A stretch of DNA of 64,000 nucleotides from Dichetophora obliterata. Lineage: Eukaryota; Arthropoda; Insecta; Diptera; Sciomyzidae. The translations under genes were made by a program, and so were the position numbers. Under the pieces are notes generated by a model, which searched no databases, was not told the origin of the DNA, and saw only the letters and a list, made by a program, of their open reading frames with translations. Below, piece by piece: positions 45,401-57,066 of this stretch. The stretch covers positions 85,964,970-86,028,969 of the forward strand of contig OY986436.1 in assembly GCA_963920525.1 (NCBI GenBank), read 5' to 3'. How positions within the stretch are numbered: the stretch's first letter is position 1; each line of letters begins with the position of its first letter.

Positions 45401-46216
45401 AGTGTTTTACTGCTTGCATATGCTGATGACATAGATATCATTGGCCATAATACGCGCGAAGTCAGTGCAGCATTTTCCAGATTAGAAAGAGGGTCAAGTC
45501 GAATGGGTCTGTCAGTGAATGCAGATAAGACGAAATACTTGGTGTCAACAAACAAACAGTCCCAGCGTCTTGGAACCCACGTTACCGTTGACAATACCTC
45601 ATTCGAGGTTGTGAAGAACTTCGTTTATCTGGGATCCAGCATTAATTCAACCAACTACATCAGCATTGAGATCAAACGAAGAATAACTCTTGCCAACAGG
45701 TGTTACTTTGGGCTCAGTAGGCAATTGAGAAGCAGAGCCCTCTCTCGACGAACGAAAATCACGCTCTATAAATCGCTCATCATGCCCGTCCTACTTTACG
45801 CATCACAAACCTGGACGCTGAGCAGTTTAGATGAAAAGACTTTAGGAGCATTCGAGAGAAAGATTCTTCGTAAGATCTACGGACCAATCTGCGTCAATGG
45901 CGAGTACCGAATACGGTGGAATGATGAACTGTATGAGCTGTACGCTGACATCGACATAGTCAAGCGCATAAAAATCGAGCGGCTTCGCTGGCTTGGTCAT
46001 GTTCAGCGCATGAAAGACGATGCTCCAGTGAAGAAAACATTCGATTCGGTACCCAGCGGCGGTCAACGCAGAAGAGGACGACCGCATCTTCGTTGGAAAG
46101 ACCAAGTAGAGGACAACCTGACGAAGCTTGGAATTTCCAACTGGCGCCAGCAAGCGAAAGACAGAAATGGCTGTCACAAATTCTTAGATGAGGCCAAGAC
46201 CGACATACGGTTGTAG
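45401..46216 (+). pseudogene. RTE reverse transcriptase, C-terminal part
   Basis: The third frame starts with LLLAYADDIDIIG. The YADD box at 45,419-45,430 is the metal-binding catalytic motif C, intact. The frame then gives LSVNADKTKYLV (motif D region), FEVVKNFVYLGSSIN, a thumb-like region with YASQTWTLS, and the C-terminal RTE signature RLRWLGHVQRM ... GRPHLRWKDQVEDNL, ending at a TAG at 46,214. The frame break just before it contains the only damage in this part. Confidence 0.85.
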
Positions 46217-46243
46217 CGCCAACTAAGTAAGTAAGTAAGTAAT

Positions 46244-49200
46244 TTTATTGTAAAAACAGTAAAATTTACAGTACAGTATTCAGACAAATTTGATGTAACA
46301 TCACTGGGCATATCTGTTTTTTATTTGAGCTGTGCTAGCTGAGCACGAAGAGAAAGAGAACAAAAGAGAGAAACATGGAGTTAATTAAAACTCGCAACAC
46401 AAACGCGTCAAAAGACAACGAATAAGCAATGCTTGGCAGTTGGGATGATATCTTAAAAAACTTAATGCCTTAATTAAATACACTTATTATTAAAATTTCG
46501 AAAGACAAATATTCCTAATTAAATCTGTAACACAAATTCTATATTTTAAAATTTTTTTCATAAAAATCGGCCCAATACTTTTGGAGTAAGGTCGTAACTT
46601 TAAATTTTTACTTCAATTTTATATAATAGTATAGAATAGAAGATAGATATAGATACTGTAATGGATAGGAAATTTCATTGAATATTTATTTTATATACCT
46701 TGAAATTTCTTGCTAAAAAGAAAAATAAATTTACAAATTTTTTTTTATTGTTTTGACAATCTGGTCACTTTTTATATTTGAATGTTTTACTTCATTTATA
46801 AAGGTTTATAATAGTTTCATTTGAAGTCTCCAATGTTTGATCATAAAACAACCTGTTATAGTGATCCTCCTCTAGCCTTTTGCTTAAACCCAATAAATAG
46901 TTCGAAAACACCTTCATATGTCCCAAAATACACGAGGATCAAACCAAATAGCAAAGAAGCAGGTTTACTCATATAAATTATGAAATTTCTCGGCCATTTT
47001 GATCGACACTCCAAAGCGTAAAGACAACTTTTTTAAATTCCTGTTTAATACCAAGTTATATTTCGGAATTCTTTTAAAGAAAGAAACCAAAATTTTAAGG
47101 ACATCAGAAATCAAGGAAAACCCTAAAAATTGGTGTAGCTGGCTACGATCCCCTTACTTTATTAAGGTAAATTTTAATTTTAACCAATAAAAAAAAAGAA
47201 AAAAAAAATCAATTTTGCTAGAATTTGTTCTAACACATAATATTTTGTAGGGGATCAGGACCTTATCATTGGCTTATTTATTTTGTCAGCCACAGCGCCA
47301 CAGAAATTCATTATCTTGCATTGATTTGAACTGGACAGATTATTAAAGCTTGACGTGGGAAATATATTAGCAAGGACTAGGAGGTTAATAGTTGTGCTGG
47401 GCTCCTGATCATCTTTTGTCAGCATATTCCAGTTGTGTCTACTAATAGTGCAAGTGGACAAATGAATGTGTATAAGTGACCAAATATAAGTAACCAAAAA
47501 AAAAAAAAAAATTTAGAGAAAATAAAATTAGATGCACAAAATAGTCCACGCGCAGAAATAATAATGAACGGACGTGTTAAAATAAGCTCGTTAAAATAAG
47601 CTCGTTAAAATAAAAAAAATAACTAAATAAATGTTTATTCATATAGAAATTTGCTTAAATTAAAGGTGATTAATTAAGTTCTGGTTAAACGGAAAACTCA
47701 GTAACCAAAAGAGTTTAGATCCGAAAATATAAAGTTTCATACTCAAAATAGTGACTAAAAAGAAAGAAAAGAAAAAAAAAACACCAAAAAGAAATTAACC
47801 AAATGTAATAATCAAGCATTATCATTAAAGATAAAGTGTAATTTCAGAAAAATATATAGAAATTAAAAAAAAAAAACAAACAAAATACCGAAAAGTCAAG
47901 CCGCTTTTGCGTAAGATTAAGCTAAATATATAGTTTAATACATTATCTTTAGCCCCAAATTCAGCTCTTCACTCAGCATCGACTCAGGCCTGCAGCTCGG
48001 ATGTCTAAGTAAGTGTCTTTTCTTTTTGATATTTTATTTAAATTATATATGTAATTATAAAGTTAATTAGTATATTTAATTTAACAACTTAATCTATCAT
48101 ATCTATCATATCTAGTAGTTGATATTAAAGGTTATTTTTAATCATAATGCTTCATTAATCGGCAAATACAAAAAAATAACAAAATAAAAAAAAACGAAGA
48201 AGAAGAAAAATTTACGATATTTATATTTCGTTGCATTAATGGTAGCTTATGATAAATTACAACAATAACAATAAAATACCAGCTAGCAGGAAATAAAAGC
48301 TTGCTGCTAAATTATTTACCTTTTCGAAAAAAAAAAAACGAAACGAATATATAAAGAAATTAATGCATTAATATAGTTGTTTCACCCATTCTCAAGGAAC
48401 TACTTAATAATGGTCTTTCAAGTATTGCGCTCATATCGTATTAATATAAAAGTGTTCCGTTTTTACCGCATTCTATACAATTACACTCAATACTTATGCT
48501 CAATTATGTTTCAGTTACATCGCGTTCCCATAAAAACTCTTTGGTATTCGGAAAACAAAAAAATACAAAACTAAGAAAAAATTCTATACCACGTGTTTCG
48601 TTTCCATTGTTCCTATAACAATGAATTGATTGACTGATCACCTGTTACTAAATTGAGCAAAAGTGAAATAGATATATATAGCTTTGTTTTCATTATGACA
48701 AAAAAAAAAGAAAAAAAGAAAGACCATATAAACAGCACAAATTCTTCGTAAATTATCTTGATTTCAAATCTCATGTGTTCCTTTCATATGTAAAGCGGAC
48801 AAAGGTCGTTGACTTTTCTACTTCACTATATTCATGTTGTCCCTTCTGGTAGATTTTTTTTTCCTAACACACTGTTTATTTACAATCAACTTGTAACCAT
48901 TGTGTAAACTAAATAAAATGTAGAAATAATTTTTAAGCCCAATGTATTATAAATTCTTTATTAAAATAAATTCTCATTGAAATTTAGAAGAAAATATATT
49001 CTTAAATATAATTTCTATTAAAAAAAAACTATATTTTAAACTAAATTAAATTCTGCTTTAAAATTAATAATTTAAAATTAATGTGAATAAAACAATAATC
49101 TTGTACTTTAGTTATCAACACAAAAAAAAAAAAGTTTTTTTAATAGCATATTGATTTAGATAGGTGTAGGAATGAGTATGATGGTGTAAATTTGTTTTAC

Positions 49201-49737
49201 ATGACCTAACGCCGGGCATCGTTATTAGTAGTGGGGTTTTCAATAAAAAAAATTATGACTAACAGATTGAAAACCATGGCTGGGCGGGTAAACCAGGAAT
49301 CATAACATCTGATTCCAAAACAGTTAAGATGGGTTAAGATGGGAATTTTAAATTTTGCTTTAGTTTCAGCTAGTTCCAGTTCATTTTAATTATTGTTTGG
49401 TTACTTTAAATTATTTTTTTTTCAATTCTATGTATTTAGTAACATTTCCGCTTGCACGTAGTTTCTTTGTTTCAAGACTTCCATAGTAGGATAGCAAAAA
49501 CTCACCCCCAACGCCGACGAGTCATAGCCTTTGCCAGTACGTGCACCCGCTATGCCACTATGGATCGCGAAAAGAGTCTTGAATGGTTTTGTTGAATTTT
49601 GAGTCATGCTTGGGTCTAAAATACAGTCCGGTGTCCTTTGCTTATAACCGCAAACCAACACCAATAAAAGTGAATACTGTTTCAAGCAGGAAACCATTAC
49701 AATACGTATGACTCTTATTTTTGAAATACATGTTGTA
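46244..49737. other. No recognised gene
   Basis: AT-rich with many A runs. A three-fold tandem repeat AATAAGCTCGTTAA lies near 47,580-47,610. A minus-strand frame at 47,255-47,497 and another at 49,428-49,697 are less AT-rich, but I recognise no domain in either, and neither has convincing splice sites. Confidence 0.4.
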
Positions 49738-49905
49738 GAAGTTGATATTTGGTAAGTTCTACAACGAGGTCCATGACCTCCAATGGCCTTTAGAGATCAT
49801 TATTTAAGATCAGACTGTAAATGTCGAATACATGTCGAAAAATTTAAAAAAAACCTTGCGTTCGGCAAAAATTTTAAAAACTTTTTTGAATAGTTTCAAT
49901 TAGAT
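49738..49905 (-). repeat. Dispersed repeat family R, copy 4
   Basis: On the minus strand GCCGAACGCAAGG is followed by ATTTACAGTCTGATCTTA and AAAGGCCATTGGAGGTCATG. It matches the second half of the copies at 19,554 and 40,421. Confidence 0.7.
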
Positions 49906-49914
49906 AATCTATTA

Positions 49915-50158
49915 GACACTTTAATTTAAAAGTCCTTTATATTCTACAAAATATGATACAATTTTAAAAGAGTTATATTTTTTGTGCAATTTTACATTCA
50001 TATATAACATTCAACCTTCAGTCCAACTGAAAGACCCGTAAATGCTGTTTATAAAGAATTTATTAAGAAACACTAAATGATTTCATACTTTTTCATATAA
50101 ATACACACACAAAAATTAACTCATATAAATAAAATGTTTATTTTGAGATACGAAAATG
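49915..50158 (+). repeat. Repeat A, copy 1 (244 bp)
   Basis: Begins GACACTTTAATTTAAAAG and ends TTGAGATACGAAAATG. A second copy at 53,896-54,178 is nearly identical except for an extra segment of about 35-40 bp (containing AGAAGCGGCGGAAATG). Flanks differ, so this unit moved as a discrete block. No inverted ends or coding capacity are visible. Confidence 0.8.
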
Positions 50159-50509
50159 CAATTGATTGTGTTGAACTAGTAATAAATTAATTTTAATAGC
50201 ACATGTCAAAAGTGCAATTAATTTTGTTAGCTGCTGAAAGAAATATAATACTGTTTGATAAAAGGCTTACGTAACTCCATCTTAAAATTACAAGAACGAT
50301 CGTGAAAATTCAAAAAAACACGGGTTACTCTGCACCGCGTAGATATGGAACTGTAAAACTTTGTGACATTTCTTTAAATTACACATGGCTTAGTTCTGCA
50401 TTTTTGCATTTTTGAAATAAGGCCCTGTTCACACTGAACTCCGTCGTACACTTCTTTCTTTGCAAATGTTTGATGAGTTTTGCGATAGAAGAAACCGGTA
50501 TCTTGTGGG

Positions 50510-50760
50510 GAACTACTAGAACGGGGTGCTTGACCCTAATAACCTTTAGCGCTAATGCAAGTAGGACTCCTCAAAACAAAAACATTGAGATATCGTATTT
50601 TATGATCAGACTGTAAATGCCGAAGATATGAAGAAAAATTTAAATGCGCGACCCCTACGAACGGTAAAATTTTTTTTTCGAAATTGTCTTTCAAAAATTC
50701 TTTAGAATAGATGGTGTGCGGCATATTTTTTTCGATACGGTCGAATAGTGTGCACGTAAA
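50510..50760 (-). repeat. Dispersed repeat family R, copy 5
   Basis: The minus strand reads CGACCGTATCG, GCCGCACACCATCTATTC, AAGACAATTTCGAAAAA and TTTACAGTCTGATCATAAAA in the same order as the copy at 40,421. It abuts, and slightly overlaps, the end of the Tc1-like remnant. Confidence 0.75.
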
Positions 50761-51160
50761 AAATGTAGCATCGGGTTTTTGCCTTGATATTAAGCATTCT
50801 GATCGGGAACTTTTGAACCTTATATGATCTGGGGTCAGCTGTAGGTTTTATTTTTCGGACAAATACTTCCGAACAATTCTCAATAAGTGCTAATTCTTGA
50901 TGAAATACCAATGAATCTTGTTTAAGATTCCAGAAACTTGCTTCGCCTTCTCAACATCTCCTTATGCATTTTTTCTTCCAGATCCAGACTTTCTGTCAAC
51001 ACTGCTGGTTTTCTTAAAGTTCTTCAAGATGCGAGAAACAGTTTGTCGGGAGACTTAACTGTTTTTGCAACTCGTTTAAATTTCCAATTGGAATTTCTTT
51101 TGTAAAATTTGAACTATTGCTTTTCTAACTTCTTTTTGATTATTGATTTTGCACAAAGAT
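50760..51160 (-). pseudogene. Tc1-like transposase N-terminal remnant
   Basis: Broken minus-strand translation gives EVRKAIVQILQK, then VSRQTVSRILKNFKKTSSVD and RKSGSGRK. These are the first helix-turn-helix and the GRPR-like AT-hook linker of a Tc1-type DNA-binding domain. In a further frame RSYKVQKFPIRMLN is the conserved end of the second HTH before the catalytic domain. Stops and frameshifts separate these blocks, and no catalytic Asp is seen. It is distinct from the two mariner-type fragments elsewhere in the window. Confidence 0.65.
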
Positions 51161-52227
51161 TGTCACAAAAATGTAAATAAATTATTTCAATAACAACTGA
51201 CATTAAATACGAATACCACATTTAAATTCGTTAATCTATTTACGTGCGCACTTCTTATATACAGTGTCAGACTTTCGTTACGTATTTCATAAAGAATTCA
51301 GATTTTTTTTAAAGAAACGTAAAAACTATGATAAAAATAATTGAATATTAATCAAATTTCAAATTAAAAAATTCGTATCCTTATTTTACACTTCACTTTT
51401 TTGGAATATTTTTCAGAATCGGTGTGTAACGTTATTTAATCAAATGAAAAAAGAACAAAAAAACAAACAGAAATCCTGATTGTGCAATTTTCTGTGTGTC
51501 ATTCTTTATATGCCACATTGAATTTTCAGAAACAATAAGCCAAGATATGTGTAATGAAAAACGAGAAAATTACAGACCGAAAAAATATCGATAAAAATTT
51601 ATATAAACACATTTACCATAGGATGACGTCAGCTATGAGCATTTCGTCTTTGCCTACTTTAAAAATTCATAAGGTGTGCATCTATAATGAATACGGTCTT
51701 GTTTTTAGTTTTATTTCGCCAAACTATGTTTTCGTTTTTATATTCCGCCTCATACTTTCAAACCTCATGGATAACATTAAAAAAAAAACAAATACAAAAT
51801 AAAAATAACGGCAAAGTTTACTTTTAAAATGCGTTGGCATTAACGTTAGCTTTACGTGCTACCGAAACTCCATGACTTCTATACTTGAGCAACTTTTTCA
51901 TTTGACCCAAAGACAGCTACAACAAGAACTGTTCCCAAACAACAATCGCTAGAACAAGCACAAACTTAAACTAGCAGGACGTCAGGAAGTAGCTTAAAAA
52001 TATTCACTTTGTCCTTAGCAAATACAAAAGTTGACGGTGCATAACGAACGACAACGAGGAGCTGAATAACGACAATAACAAAAGCGGAAATGGTGCCCAG
52101 CAGTGAACACTTCAAGTGCGTTTCCTGTTGTTGCTTTTTTTGTTGTTGTCATCAAGCTTTTTATGTTTATTTTTTTGCTATGTTAAAATTTTTTATATTA
52201 TATCTATCCTTTGCTGTGAACTCTTAC
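51161..52227. other. Intron-like sequence next to the semaphorin exon
   Basis: No gene recognised. This is the stretch directly downstream of the exon's splice donor (minus strand). A TACAGTGTCAGAC motif near 51,260 resembles a Tc1-type terminus but has no partner. Confidence 0.45.
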
Positions 52228-52324
52228 CTGGCACCAACAAGCAGACTGTTGCCATCCTTTGTGACCAGCTTAAAGTGATCCACGACACTTTCGTTTCCGA
52301 GGAATTTCAGCACATCTTCTGGAC
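52228..52324 (-). CDS. Semaphorin sema-domain exon (internal, 97 bp)
   Basis: On the minus strand an acceptor TTTCAG at 52,325-52,330 precedes, and a donor GTAAGAG at 52,221-52,227 follows, a 97-bp open stretch. Read with a leading partial codon (2 nt) and trailing partial codon (2 nt), it encodes 31 residues, including PEDVLKFLGNESVVDHFKLV and DGNSLLVGA. That is the first strands of a seven-bladed sema propeller (family pattern FxGN..xDxFKLLxxDxxSLLVGARN). Semaphorins are secreted or membrane-anchored guidance cues that bind plexins. The wording is closest, from memory, to insect class-1 semaphorins (Sema-1a/1b group), but I cannot settle the orthologue. Signal-peptide exon and later propeller exons were not recognised within the window, so flanking introns must be long and are full of transposons. 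Confidence 0.8.
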
Positions 52325-53662
52325 CTGAAATGAACAAAAAAAGGAAATAAATAGAAAGAATGAAAGAGATGAAAAATAGCAGGTAATAGAATATTATTGC
52401 TAGAATAAGACAACAAAGCGCACGGTTAATTAGGCAATTTTAATTTAACAAATAAACGGAAAAGGAAATGAAAGTTAAAATGAAAATGAAATAAAAAAAT
52501 TACAAGAAATGGCAACGCTTAGTTAGTTTGACGAATAAAAGAAGGAAATTTAACGCTTTATCGTTTTCATAAAGGGACAATAAGTGAAGCAGGTGAGGAG
52601 GTTGGGTAAGTAGGTTGGATGAATATGTTTTAAGGTGATGTTTTAAAATGTTTATGGAAACTTATAAAGAACATAGCTTAATCTTTGATCTTAAATTGTT
52701 CAAAATGACCATAACAAGTTATATATTGATTTTATACACTTCTTGATACATAGAAGAAGATTGCGAGCTGCTTAATTTATTCCATATCTATAGCGTAGAA
52801 ATTAAACAGCATATTTACACACACAGAGAGACACACACGCGCATGCAAATGCCAACTTTGCATAGCTGCACATCAACGCACTAGTATATGACATGTTGTT
52901 GCCCATAAACTCCATATTAATGAGGTACTCTACGCTGCTTATGTAGCCATTTTGGGCATTATTGTATGCACTTAATAATTCATCAATGATAATGACGATT
53001 TTGTTGTCTTCATTTTGCTGTCGTTTACTATATTGTTGCTTTTGTTGATGATGTTTCAAATCAAAAACATCGCAAAATCAAATTAATAGATGACATTAAA
53101 CATTAGCAGCAGAGAAATGTAGACATCAAATAAAAAAGTACTCGTTTATAACATTCAAAAGCAATCATTTAAACAACCACGCACACACATACACTCATGC
53201 ATACACATACTCGCATAGACACACTTACTGAAAAGTACGACAGAGCTTTTTAATTTATGGAGTGCTTTAATTTTAAGCACCTTTTCCCAAATTCTAGGAG
53301 GAGATTTCTACATTATGTGTGGAATTCTCTACCCATCGCTCATGGGACCATTAAAACCAATGCCACGAAAGTCACTCCATTTTCCACTACAATGTTATGG
53401 TATGCTTTTGAAGCGCAAAATAATTATTAATCACATATTTTATTTTTTGAGCGCTTTAATACACACACATCTATTCAAACTTGATAGTGTTAAGTTGTGG
53501 GTGTGCGCAACTATGGTAAAATTTATTTAAATTGTTACATCATAACAGCATTCCTTTCATTATGATGCAATCGAAAAGGTTCGATGGAAAAATGTATGTA
53601 TTAATAAAAGTGACAGATTTATTATTACGAGAAATGTTATAAGTTATTACAAAGTTCTTATG
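52325..53662. other. Upstream intron of the semaphorin gene
   Basis: No further exon recognised. CA-rich microsatellite-like patches lie near 52,818-52,845 and 53,178-53,225. Confidence 0.45.
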
Positions 53663-54494
53663 ACGTAATTTTCAAACTCTTTTAAACCGTCCAAAATCAG
53701 ATAAAAGATAATTTAGGATACTTAAAGAGCAGTGCACATTACTTTGGACCGATTTGATGAAACTATGTTTCAACGTAGATTTTTTTATTAAACGACAAAA
53801 ACCAAATCTGGGGATATGTTTTTCTTCTGTGAAATAATTCAAAATTTTGTACTGGAGCAAGCCTAAACGGGCAGCCTCGATAGTCCAGTGCAGTTGACAC
53901 TTTAATTTAAAAGTCCTTTATATTCTACAAAATATGATACAATTATAAAAGAGTTATATTTTTAGAAGCGGCGGAAATGTTCCCCACTACCATATTTTTT
54001 GTGCAATTTTACATTCATATATAACATTCGACCTTCAGTCCAACTGAAAGACCCGTAAATAATGTTGTTTATAAAGAATTTATTAAGAAACACTAAATGA
54101 TTTCATACTTTTTCATATAAATACACACACAAAAATTAACTCATATAAATAAAATGTTTATTTTGAGATACGAAAATGATTATTTGATGTATACGTCGCC
54201 AAAGTTTATATCAAGCAAATACTTCGTGCGGCTACGAGATCTTGAGGCCAGAATTTCAAACTCAGAACGTAATTTTCAAACTCTTTTAAACCGTCCAAAA
54301 TCAGATAAAAGATAATTTAGGATACTTAAAGAGCAGTGCATATTACTTTGGACCGATTTGATGAAACTATGTTTCAACGTAGATTTTTTTATTAAACGAC
54401 AAAAAACAAATCTGGGGATATGTTTTTCTTCTGTGAAATAATTCAAAATTTTGTACTGGAGCAAGCCTAAACGGGCAGCCTCGATAGTCCAGTG
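53663..54494 (+). repeat. Direct duplication of a 228-bp segment flanking repeat A
   Basis: Segment B at 53,663-53,890 and again at 54,267-54,494 has the same length. By eye it has only about two differences. Both copies end in GCCTCGATAGTCCAGTG, the start of a tRNA-like sequence, but only the second continues into the full tRNA-like head. The 376 bp between them contain repeat A copy 2 (53,896-54,178). The period is 604 bp. High identity means a recent event. Confidence 0.8.
53896..54178 (+). repeat. Repeat A, copy 2 (283 bp)
   Basis: Copy of 49,915-50,158 with the same ends and an internal insertion of about 35-40 bp. It sits at the point where the first tRNA-like head is truncated. Confidence 0.8.
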
Positions 54495-54547
54495 GTAGCG
54501 CGCTTGACTGTCACCCAGGGGACCCGGGTTCAAATCCTGGCCGGGCA
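54476..54547 (+). tRNA. tRNA-Asp-like sequence, probably pseudogene or SINE head
   Basis: The sequence GCCTCGATAGTCCAGTGGTA has A-box form. An anticodon loop CTGTCAC (GTC, Asp) with a partly paired stem follows, then a well-paired T arm with CCGGG / CCTGG around TTCAAAT (B box). The acceptor stem pairs at only four of seven positions, which argues against a working tRNA. It is best read as a tRNA pseudogene or the promoter part of a SINE. Confidence 0.5.
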
Positions 54548-54549
54548 AT

Positions 54550-55779
54550 GGTCCTACGCTTAAACCTTTCTTTCCTTAAAAGTTGGTTTCTTTTTCTAAA
54601 CTGATGCCAAAAACTAATTCCTCGGCTCAAAAAACTTAACATTGTAAATTTTGAACGAAGTCTGGTCGAAGATTGGTTTTTACCAAGTTACAGTACATCA
54701 AAATTGAAAAAAAAATAATTTGTGTATCGTCAATGTGGGTTTTTACTAAGATTAAGTGAAATTTTGTGAGAAATAATTTATTATAAATCTAATTTCCTCT
54801 CTCAAAAGTAGTCATAATTTTAAGAAATTTTCGGGTAAATATGCCTTGACATACCTTTTGTTCCAAATTGAACCGGACTGTGCAGATAAAAAAACAACGG
54901 TTACTTATTCTTAAATATTTATTTTATCAACTTCAAAATAATCACCAACTTTATTATAAATTTTTTTTGGTTAAATACTTTCATACAATGGGTAAAGTGT
55001 GAGATGGTGCATTGTCGTGGTGCATAAACCATGAATTGTATTTTCATAATTCTGGCCTCTATCGTAAATATGCCTTGACATAGGTAATTGCATTTATTCA
55101 ATAAATTTAATTTTGAATACAATTTAGTAATGTATCTACACAACATCTTTTAAATGATCAATATACTTTCTATATTACTTTTGACGTAGAATTTTGTCTT
55201 ACAGCGCGATTTGTATGGAGGTCTTTTTCACAAAGCTTTCCGAGCACATGTAGCATTTTTCTTCACACTTTGATGCATACGGTAAGCCTTTAATATTCAT
55301 TGTACAAAGAAAAAGTATTTGCCAAAATATCAGTTATGTGACGAATGAAACTAATATCGAACTTCGGATTTTGTCCTTTCTTTCATTAAAAAACTTAAGA
55401 CTTTTGTATTAGAAAATTCATGCATAAAATGCTTTAGTAGCTACTTATGTTGTTGTAATTGTTGTTGGATTGGTTCTTGTCGAAATAACGAACGAAATAA
55501 CGCACATACGAAAAAGCTCCTTAGTTGTGTTTTTTCAAGTAAAATAACTTGGCCATGGAGTGGCATTTCATGAAATCATCTCTACTATTTCTGCTTGTTG
55601 AAATGCTTATCGCAGTTTGCGCATCGGAAGCAGGGGCAAAACTAACTGGGGATAAAAGAGCAAGTTACTCCCTCTTTTTTTAAGAGTCGTCCTAATTATT
55701 ATTTTATTGCTGAAATTTGTTTAAAATATTGATTTTCATTTGCAATACTTACAACTTTCGAAGAGGATTGTAAGGTTTT
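54550..55779. other. No gene recognised
   Basis: AT-rich. May include the body of an element driven by the tRNA-like head, but no A-rich tail or target duplication was identified. Confidence 0.4.
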
Positions 55780-57003
55780 ATGTGAAATACAAATTGGGCT
55801 GCGCTAAATAATTTTGATCACAACTTCAATTAGAAATTATGGTTCGCTGATAGAAATGAGAATTCCGCACTGTCATGGTATAAGAAATATTTTAATGGGT
55901 AAGCGGTCTTTCATTCCCAATAAGATGAGAAACATTAAACCAAAAGATCACTCATGTTTAATGAGACTTTCAAGATTGCAGTCATGTCTACCGAGGAAGC
56001 CTTTCAGAATTGGCATTCATACAAAAATACTGATAACAAAAGACATCGCAACGAAGTAGGGAATAGCTGCAATGTAATTTTAAAAGGTGAAAAGTTTCTC
56101 CACGAAACTTGCATTCGAAAAAGTTTCTTCTCTGCCACAAAATGTGCAAAAATTGTTGGACATTTGTTAAAAGAGTAAAGAATCAGACATTGTCGTCGAT
56201 TCCAACTCTTTTAAAGATGGCCAAATCTTTACTGACTCTTTATCTTTACTGGCTGATAAAGCTAACCTATTGGCTGGATTATTTGCAGAAAATGCTCGGA
56301 TAGCAATCAGCCACTGCCCTTTGTTGAGGGTAGATCGTCTGCAATGCAAGAATTTTACTTTCGAACAAAAATATACAAAGCTTCTGGTTCTGATAGCATA
56401 CCGCCAATTGTGCTTAAAATGTGTGCTTCTTCGCTGCACAACCCTTTCAACAGCTCATACAGAACAGGAGTATTTCTAAAAATGGTGATGCCACAAACCC
56501 TGCAAGCTGCCGACCCATTGCGATATAGAGATCGAAGCTATCGAGAGCGTAATAAACTTTAACACTATGAACTATCTGGAGCAAAACCAACTGCTCAGTG
56601 ATCGTCAATATGGTTTCCGTAGGGCCTGCTGGTGACTTTAAAGCGTTCTTAGCCAAAAAATGGAACCAATGCGCTCACTCTTTTCACTCTTTCGGAGAGA
56701 ACAAGGTGGTTGCTCTGGATATATAAAAGGCCGTTTGACCAAGTGTCGCTCATAAAGCACTCGTGTCAAAACTATTCTGTTCGATCTTCTGCCAACGTTG
56801 TTTCTGGTTTTTATAAACAACCTTCTTTCGTTGACACATAACCCAATCCACTCATTTACGGACGACATTTTACATTCATACTCATTCAAAGAACGCCCAA
56901 GTTCTCTGAAGAATAAGAGGCAGAGAAAAAAAAAGAAGACTGTTCAGAAAAACGCTAATTTTCTACATTCAAACGAATTAAAGACTACTTATGAACAACT
57001 ATG
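55780..57003 (+). pseudogene. Jockey/CR1-type LINE ORF2 remnant
   Basis: Successive broken frames give the conserved order of a non-LTR reverse transcriptase. First come the linker WTFVKRVKNQTLSSIPTLL and AISHCPLLRVDRLQCKNFTF, then KASGSDSIPPIVLKMCA (RT motif 0/1). Then LEQNQLLSDRQYGFR (motif 2), ALDI-KAVxP (remains of the catalytic Asp block), and finally FLVFINNLLSLTHNPIHSFT followed by DD, the counterpart of the F/Y-x-DD catalytic box. Stops, frameshifts and a deletion between motif A and the DD box make it inactive. It is a better copy of the family found at 17,255-17,600. Confidence 0.75.
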
Positions 57004-57066
57004 AGTAGCAATTAAATGCACTGTCCTTATCAAATATTGAAGCAAATCTGGTATAAAAATTAGTTA

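Larger units (their letters stand above)
43308..46243 (+). mobile_element. RTE-type LINE, nearly full length, frameshifted
   Basis: One open endonuclease-reverse transcriptase gene is now spread over three frames and followed at 46,224-46,243 by a short tandem run of AAGT units, the usual 3' end of RTE-clade elements (they lack a poly-A tail). The total of about 2.9 kb is close to the family's usual 3.2 kb. The 5' end is undefined, and no target duplication was identified. Confidence 0.85.

Noticed and set aside
49428..49697. 89-residue minus-strand frame of less AT-rich sequence
   Set aside because: No recognised domain and no plausible splice sites. Kept only as a note.
51260..51285. TACAGTGTCAGAC motif as an end of the adjacent Tc1 remnant
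   Set aside because: It points away from the remnant, so it cannot be that element's right end, and no partner end was found.
53663..54494. Interpreting the two 228-bp copies as LTRs of a miniature LTR element
   Set aside because: They lack TG/CA ends, a primer-binding site and a target duplication, so tandem duplication is simpler.
54276..54548. 90-residue minus-strand frame starting in the tRNA-like sequence
   Set aside because: Its beginning is the antisense of a tRNA-like head and the rest is the duplicated non-coding segment, so it is not a gene.
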